Assembly: GCA_002305995.1 (NCBI GenBank)
Contig: DBRN01000004.1
Span: 1-43,418, forward strand
Direction: 5' to 3'
Origin: Atopobiaceae bacterium UBA1367
GTDB lineage: Bacteria > Actinomycetota > Coriobacteriia > Coriobacteriales > Atopobiaceae
DNA: 43,418 nt
Below are positions 39,581-43,418 of this stretch, piece after piece. The translations under genes were made by a program, and so were the position numbers. The notes under the pieces are model-generated. The model was not told the origin of the DNA. It worked only from the letters and a program-made list of their open reading frames with translations, and searched no databases. Position 1 is the first letter of the stretch. Each line of letters starts with the position of its first letter.

Positions 39581-39686
39581 GCCGCCGAGGGCGAGGATGC
39601 GCCCGCTGGGCCTGGATGGTCACTTGTAGCTGCACTAGGCTCTAGCGATAGGATGTCCTCGGCCATCTTTACGAAGGAGGGGACAC

Positions 39687-40694
39687 ATGGCAATTCATAA
39701 GGCCGTCGCAGGGACTAACGGCGATCAGTACGTTCCCATGGAAGAGCGTGACGGCGCCACGTCAACGGTCTTCTTCACGCGCGACATCTCTCCCGAGGGC
39801 CTGCGCGCGGCTGTGGCACGGGTGTCGGGGCAGCTCGAGGGAAGACTTGCCATCAAGCTCCACACGGGCGAGCGGAACGGCCCCAACATCATTCCTAGCG
39901 CGTGGGTTCGCAACCTGGTCGAGCAGGACCTCCCCGACGCCACGATCATCGAGACCAACACGTACTACGCGGGTGACCGCGACACGACCGAGAGGCATCT
40001 CGAGACGCTGGAGGTCAACGGCTGGACGTTCTGCCCGGTTGACATCACCGATGCCGAGGGCACCGTCGAGCTGCCCGTGGTGGGCGGCAAGTGGTTTGAC
40101 ACGATGAGCGTTGGCTCGCATCTCCCGCGCTATGACTCGATGCTCACCCTCACCCACTTCAAGGGCCACATGATGGGCGGCTTCGGCGGCTCCAACAAGA
40201 ACATCGGCATCGGGTGCGCCGACGGCACTGTCGGCAAGAAGTGGATCCACGCCCATGAGGGCGGCGACCAGTGGAGCGTCGTCCAAGAGGAGCTGATGGA
40301 GAAGATCACCGAGTCGACCAAGGCGACGATCGATCACTTCGGCGCGCGGGTGGTCTACGTCAACGTCATGCGCAACATGAGCGTGAGCTGCGACTGCGAG
40401 GGAACCGCCGCCGCTCCCGTGGTCACGCCCAACGTGGGCATCCTGGCGTCGACCGACATCTGCGCCATCGACACCGCCTGCGTCGACCTGGTGTGGGCCA
40501 TGACGGAGGCCGGCCTTGTCCACAACCGTGACCTCGTCGAGCGCATCGTCTCTCGCCATGGGTTGCGCCAGCTTTCCTACATGCACGAGATCGGCATGGG
40601 AAACTGGCGCTATCAGCTGCTCGACCTCGACGATGACGAGGCGGCGCTTACCGTTGCGGATGCCGTCTCCCATGTGGTGCCGTTTGCGGGCTAG
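39687..40694 (+). CDS. DUF362-family protein
   Basis: This 335-residue protein matches DUF362, a family often annotated as iron-sulfur-associated or uncharacterised. Visible conserved parts are VFFTRDISPEGL, LAIKLHTGERNGPNIIP, THFKGHMMGGFGGSNKNIGIGC and STDICAIDTACVDLVW. The ferredoxin domain that some DUF362 proteins carry is absent; a CDC pair occurs in VSCDCEG. AAGGAGG lies 6 nt upstream of the ATG. It follows the small protein by 106 bp with a TAGGAT -10-like element between. Its biochemical role is unknown. Confidence 0.85.
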   Translation: MAIHKAVAGTNGDQYVPMEERDGATSTVFFTRDISPEGLRAAVARVSGQLEGRLAIKLHTGERNGPNIIPSAWVRNLVEQDLPDATIIETNTYYAGDRDTTERHLETLEVNGWTFCPVDITDAEGTVELPVVGGKWFDTMSVGSHLPRYDSMLTLTHFKGHMMGGFGGSNKNIGIGCADGTVGKKWIHAHEGGDQWSVVQEELMEKITESTKATIDHFGARVVYVNVMRNMSVSCDCEGTAAAPVVTPNVGILASTDICAIDTACVDLVWAMTEAGLVHNRDLVERIVSRHGLRQLSYMHEIGMGNWRYQLLDLDDDEAALTVADAVSHVVPFAG

Positions 40695-40724
40695 CCCATG
40701 CCCCCACGGGGTGGGGAGGGAAGC

Positions 40725-40759
40725 GGGGCCGGCGTGGGCCTGGATTGCGCGCCGGCCCC
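40725..40759 (+). terminator. Hairpin after the DUF362 gene
   Basis: GGGGCCGGCG (40725-40734) and CGCCGGCCCC (40750-40759) form a perfect 10-bp stem 30 nt after the DUF362 stop. The T-tract is poor, as in most hairpins of this window. Confidence 0.5.
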
Positions 40760-40823
40760 CGCGTCATCTCCCACGGGTGCGTGTGGGGGGCGATCACGGT
40801 GGCGGGTATGCGTCGAAGGCATC

Positions 40824-40854
40824 TTGAGGTTAAAGCCAGCTGAAGGCATATGCT
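40824..40854 (+). promoter_or_regulatory. MerR-type promoter with 19-bp spacer
   Basis: TTGAGG (40824-40829) and TATGCT (40849-40854) are separated by 19 bases, the over-long spacing that MerR-family proteins correct by twisting DNA. The spacer is part of an imperfect dyad, CTTGAG...CTGAAG. It lies 32 nt upstream of the MerR gene itself, implying autoregulation. Confidence 0.65.
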
Positions 40855-40886
40855 TCATGAGGGATGTGCGAGAGAGGGAGGGGCGC

Positions 40887-41378
40887 ATGGGCTACCGGAT
40901 CAGCGAGGTCGAGCGGATGGTGGGCATTCCGGTGACCACCATCCGCTACTACGATCGGGAGGGTTTGCTTCCCAATGTGGCCCGCAGCGAGGGCGGCCAG
41001 CGCGATTTCTCAGATGAGGACATCAGGCTGCTTCAGACGATCGAGTGCCTGAAGCGGACCAACATGCCCATCAAGGACATCAGGCGCTTCTCCCACCTCA
41101 TTGCCGAGGGCGACGGCACGCTGGAGGAGCGGCGCCAGATGTTCTACGAGCGTCGCGACGTGGTCGCGTCCCAGATCGAGGGCCTGCGGGCGGTCTCCCG
41201 GCTCATCGAGCGCAAGTGCGCATACTACGACGCCGCCGTCACGGCCGGCTCTGAGGCCGTCGTGTCCTGGGACGACACATCCGTGCGCGAGGACTCCGCA
41301 TGCTCCTCCGCAGGTGCCCCATGCTCCGCGGGGGCGCTGGGGGAGCCATGCTCCGCGGGGGAGCGGCCAGACTCCTGA
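40887..41378 (+). CDS. MerR-family transcriptional regulator
   Basis: This 163-residue regulator starts GYRISEVERMVGIPVTTIRY, the MerR winged helix-turn-helix, followed by YDREGLLP and the coiled-coil dimerisation helix (about residues 75-125). The last 27 residues form a repeated Cys/Ser/Gly tail, PCSAGALGEPCSAGERPDS, coded by a 27-base tandem repeat. This tail has four cysteines counting upstream ones and could bind metal or be a low-complexity extension. GGGAGGGG precedes the ATG. It lies 273 bp upstream of the GH13 gene on the same strand, but that gene has its own LacI-type operator. Confidence 0.85.
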   Translation: MGYRISEVERMVGIPVTTIRYYDREGLLPNVARSEGGQRDFSDEDIRLLQTIECLKRTNMPIKDIRRFSHLIAEGDGTLEERRQMFYERRDVVASQIEGLRAVSRLIERKCAYYDAAVTAGSEAVVSWDDTSVREDSACSSAGAPCSAGALGEPCSAGERPDS

Positions 41379-41433
41379 GGGCGCTGGGGCGCCTGCGTCA
41401 CCGAGGGGTTCGACCGTGCGTGCCGGAGATGTC

Positions 41434-41445
41434 GGAAACGTTTCC
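41434..41445. promoter_or_regulatory. LacI-type operator GGAAACGTTTCC
   Basis: A perfect 12-base palindrome with a central CG is the classic half-site pattern of LacI/GalR-family regulators such as MalR. It overlaps the -35 region of the GH13 promoter, so a bound repressor would block transcription. No LacI-family gene is in the window. Confidence 0.75.
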
Positions 41446-41470
41446 AATCCCATGTGCGTTGTGCTATAAC
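41442..41470 (+). promoter_or_regulatory. Promoter of the GH13 gene
   Basis: TTCCAA (41442-41447) and TATAAC (41465-41470) are 17 nt apart, and the -10 is among the best in the window. The leader to the ATG at 41652 is about 175 nt and contains a small hairpin, CGCCTC/GAGGCG (41602-41618). Confidence 0.6.
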
Positions 41471-41651
41471 GATAGCAGTGGCATCCCGGTCATCCAGCCA
41501 GAGGGCTCGATGGGATTCTCCCCAAGCCACATCGCATGCGAGCGGCGCCACCCCTGTGTCTCCGCTCGTCCCGTGTCTCGCGACGGCCTGCCGCTGCCAT
41601 GCGCCTCACCATGAGGCGAGCGTGCGGTCTCGCATGGATGGAGGAGCACTC

Positions 41652-43319
41652 ATGACCAAGAAGAGCGACCTCGCATGGTGGCAGAGGACCATTGCCTACG
41701 AGGTCTATCCCAAGAGCTTCCTGGACACCGCGAACCAAGGCACCGGCACCATTGCCGGTATCACGCAGAGGCTCGACTACCTGTCGTCGCTCGGCGTCGG
41801 CGCCATCTGGGTCACGCCCTGCTACAAGAGTCCTATGGTGGACAACGGCTACGACGTTGAGGACTACCGTCAGATCGACCCCTCCTTTGGCACCATGGCC
41901 GACATGGAGGAGCTCATCGCCAAGGGTGGCGAACATGGCATCAGGATCGTGATGGACCTGGTCTTCAATCACACCTCCGACCAGTGCCCCTGGTTCAGGG
42001 AGTCGCGCTCGTCGCGCGACAACGCGCATGCCGACTGGTACGTCTGGCGCGACGCGCGTGCGGATGGCTCGGCGCCCACCAACTGGCGCTCCATCTTTGG
42101 TGGGAGCGCATGGGCCTGGTGCGAGGAACGTCAGCAGTACTACCTGCACACCTTTGCCCCACAGCAGCCTGACCTCAATTGGGAGAACCCCGACGTGCGC
42201 CAGGCGCTCATCGACATCGCCAACTTCTGGGTGGGCAAGGGCGTGGGCGGCTTTCGCATCGATGCCATCACCTACATCAAGAAGCCTGCCGTCCTCTCCG
42301 ACGGACCCGCCGACGGCGAGGACGGCATGTACTCGGTGCATGCCGCCACGGCCAACACCCCTGGCATCCTTGACTTCCTGCACGAGTTCAAGGCCGCCGT
42401 GCGTGACGGTCGCGACATCTTCTTCGTGGGCGAGGCCAATGGCGTGGCCGCCGAGGACCTGGGCGCCTGGGTGGGTGAGAGGGGCGTCTTTGACATGCTC
42501 TTCGAGTTCAGCCACACGCACGTCCCGATGGGTGCCGCGGAGGTGTGGTGCAGGCCGGCAGAATGGAGGCTCACCGACCTCAAGCGCGTGCTTACCGAAA
42601 GCCAGGAGCACACGAAGGAGAACGGCTGGTACCCGATCTTCTTCGAGAACCACGACCAGCCGCGCTCCACGGTCAACTTCTTCCGCTGCGAGGGGTCGGC
42701 CGCTGCCAAGGCCAAGGCCCTGGGCACCGTGCTGCTCACCCTGCGTGGCACCCCCTTCATCATGCAGGGGCAGGAGCTGGGATACGACAATCGCGTGTGG
42801 GGCTCCGTCGACGAGTTCGATGACCTGCAGACGCGTTCGCAGTATGAGTTTGCGTTAGGTGAGGGGTTCACTGCCGAGCAGGCGTTGGCGGCGTGCAATC
42901 GATTCTCGCGCGACAACGCCCGCACGCCCATGCAGTGGGACGCGAGCGCCAACGGCGGCTTCTCCTCCGTCACGCCATGGCTTCCCGTGCACGATGACTA
43001 CCAGCAGGTGAACAGCGAGACGGAGTCAGCCGACCCGGAGTCGCCGCTGTCGTGGTTCCGCAGGTTGGCCGCGTTGCGCGACGAGCGCGAGGAGCTGGTG
43101 ACGGGTGATTACGAAGAGCTCATGCCCAGCTCTGAGCAGGTGTATGCCTATCGTCGCGCGGGCGAGCGCTCGACATGTGTGGTGCTGGCGAACCTCTCTG
43201 CCGACGAGGTGTCATACGACACGCTGCTCGTGAGTGGCATGACCCCGCTTGTCGGCACGCATGGCGAGGCGCTCGTCGGAACGCTCCGCCCACTCGAGGC
43301 TGTGGTCTTTGGCTCGTAG
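41652..43319 (+). CDS. GH13 alpha-glucosidase (oligo-1,6-glucosidase-like)
   Basis: This 555-residue cytoplasmic enzyme belongs to the GH13 alpha-amylase family, close to oligo-1,6-glucosidases and alpha-glucosidases. The four conserved regions are visible: DLVFNHTS, GFRIDAIT with nucleophile Asp204, FFVGEAN with acid/base Glu261, and ENHDQPRS with Asp335. NQGTGTIAGITQRLDYLSSL at the N-terminus is typical. It would release glucose from isomaltose- or maltose-type oligosaccharides. GGAGGAG lies 6-7 nt upstream of the ATG. Control by a LacI-family maltose-type regulator is indicated by the operator at 41434-41445. Confidence 0.93.
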   Translation: MTKKSDLAWWQRTIAYEVYPKSFLDTANQGTGTIAGITQRLDYLSSLGVGAIWVTPCYKSPMVDNGYDVEDYRQIDPSFGTMADMEELIAKGGEHGIRIVMDLVFNHTSDQCPWFRESRSSRDNAHADWYVWRDARADGSAPTNWRSIFGGSAWAWCEERQQYYLHTFAPQQPDLNWENPDVRQALIDIANFWVGKGVGGFRIDAITYIKKPAVLSDGPADGEDGMYSVHAATANTPGILDFLHEFKAAVRDGRDIFFVGEANGVAAEDLGAWVGERGVFDMLFEFSHTHVPMGAAEVWCRPAEWRLTDLKRVLTESQEHTKENGWYPIFFENHDQPRSTVNFFRCEGSAAAKAKALGTVLLTLRGTPFIMQGQELGYDNRVWGSVDEFDDLQTRSQYEFALGEGFTAEQALAACNRFSRDNARTPMQWDASANGGFSSVTPWLPVHDDYQQVNSETESADPESPLSWFRRLAALRDEREELVTGDYEELMPSSEQVYAYRRAGERSTCVVLANLSADEVSYDTLLVSGMTPLVGTHGEALVGTLRPLEAVVFGS

Positions 43320-43353
43320 GCTTGCGGTGGGGGAGGACTGGGTGAGGGATACG

Positions 43354-43397
43354 CCGCCCCGCCACCGCGAGTGCCGGAGGTCGTGGTGGCAGGGCGG
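43354..43397 (+). terminator. Long imperfect hairpin after GH13
   Basis: CCGCCCCGCCACC (43354-43366) and GGTGGCAGGGCGG (43385-43397) pair over 13 bases with one mismatch and an 18-base loop, 35 nt past the GH13 stop. It is followed by AAAGGGAAAG, not by T, so it may end transcription weakly or serve a gene on the other strand outside the window. Confidence 0.4.
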
Positions 43398-43418
43398 AAA
43401 GGGAAAGCCCGAGTTGTG

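Noticed and set aside
1..43418. tRNA, rRNA, transposase or prophage genes
   Set aside because: I found no TPsiC-like GGTTCGAATCC segments, no rRNA-like sequence, and no protein with transposase, integrase or phage motifs.

Overview
The window is GC-rich and gene-dense, with strong Shine-Dalgarno sites and short gaps. It looks like a fermentative anaerobe of the Actinomycetota, most probably class Coriobacteriia (Olsenella/Atopobiaceae-like). That placement is inferred from base composition, oxygen-sensitive glycyl-radical chemistry, 6-phospho-beta-glucosidases, split transketolase and the general style of the genes; no marker gene such as 16S rRNA is present. I see no rRNA, tRNA, CRISPR array, transposase, integrase or phage gene.

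Layout. (1) 0.2-3.1 kb: a minus-strand protein with a DUF559/Vsr-like nuclease-type C-terminus, diverging from a GH1 6-phospho-beta-glucosidase across a promoter region with a large inverted repeat. (2) 3.2-7.3 kb: a heterodimeric ABC exporter with one degenerate ATP site, then a small glutaredoxin-like protein. (3) 7.3-15.4 kb: mostly housekeeping: a Cof-type HAD phosphatase behind an unusual motif cluster, a HelD-like helicase, split transketolase, EngB GTPase, TrmB-like methyltransferase, and a DeoR-family regulator. (4) 15.4-21.2 kb: a glycyl-radical locus equivalent to E. coli ybiY-ybiW-fsaA (activase, glycyl-radical enzyme, fructose-6-phosphate aldolase), plus a DUF299 protein that lacks its kinase half and a tandem carboxymuconolactone-decarboxylase-like protein. 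(5) 21.4-27.2 kb: a complete oligopeptide ABC importer operon, oppABCDF, with a strong hairpin after oppA. (6) 27.4-36.8 kb: two aldo-keto reductases, a second GH1 6-phospho-beta-glucosidase, uridine kinase, a ZIP metal transporter, an amidohydrolase/tandem-ABM/HAD gene set, a flavin-reductase-like protein and an Ogt-type DNA repair protein. (7) 36.8-43.4 kb: a small HAD protein, an orphan PTS IIB, a repeat-filled intergenic region, a LysR regulator divergent from a small unknown protein, a DUF362 protein, a MerR regulator with its characteristic 19-bp promoter spacer, and a GH13 alpha-glucosidase behind a perfect LacI-type operator.

How the genes fit together. The main theme is uptake and fermentation of phosphorylated sugars: 6-phospho-beta-glucosidases, a PTS IIB, transketolase, fructose-6-phosphate aldolase, alpha-glucosidase and sugar phosphatases. 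The most interesting unit is the glycyl-radical locus. By homology to YbiW/YbiY/FsaA it should open the ring of an anhydrohexitol 6-phosphate to 1-deoxyfructose 6-phosphate and cleave that to glyceraldehyde 3-phosphate and hydroxyacetone. A 10-base motif is shared between the glycyl-radical promoter and the promoter of the nearby DeoR regulator, which suggests that DeoR controls both. The stand-alone DUF299 N-terminal domain downstream of the activase is the least expected gene in the window. Several intergenic regions carry unexplained inverted or tandem repeats.
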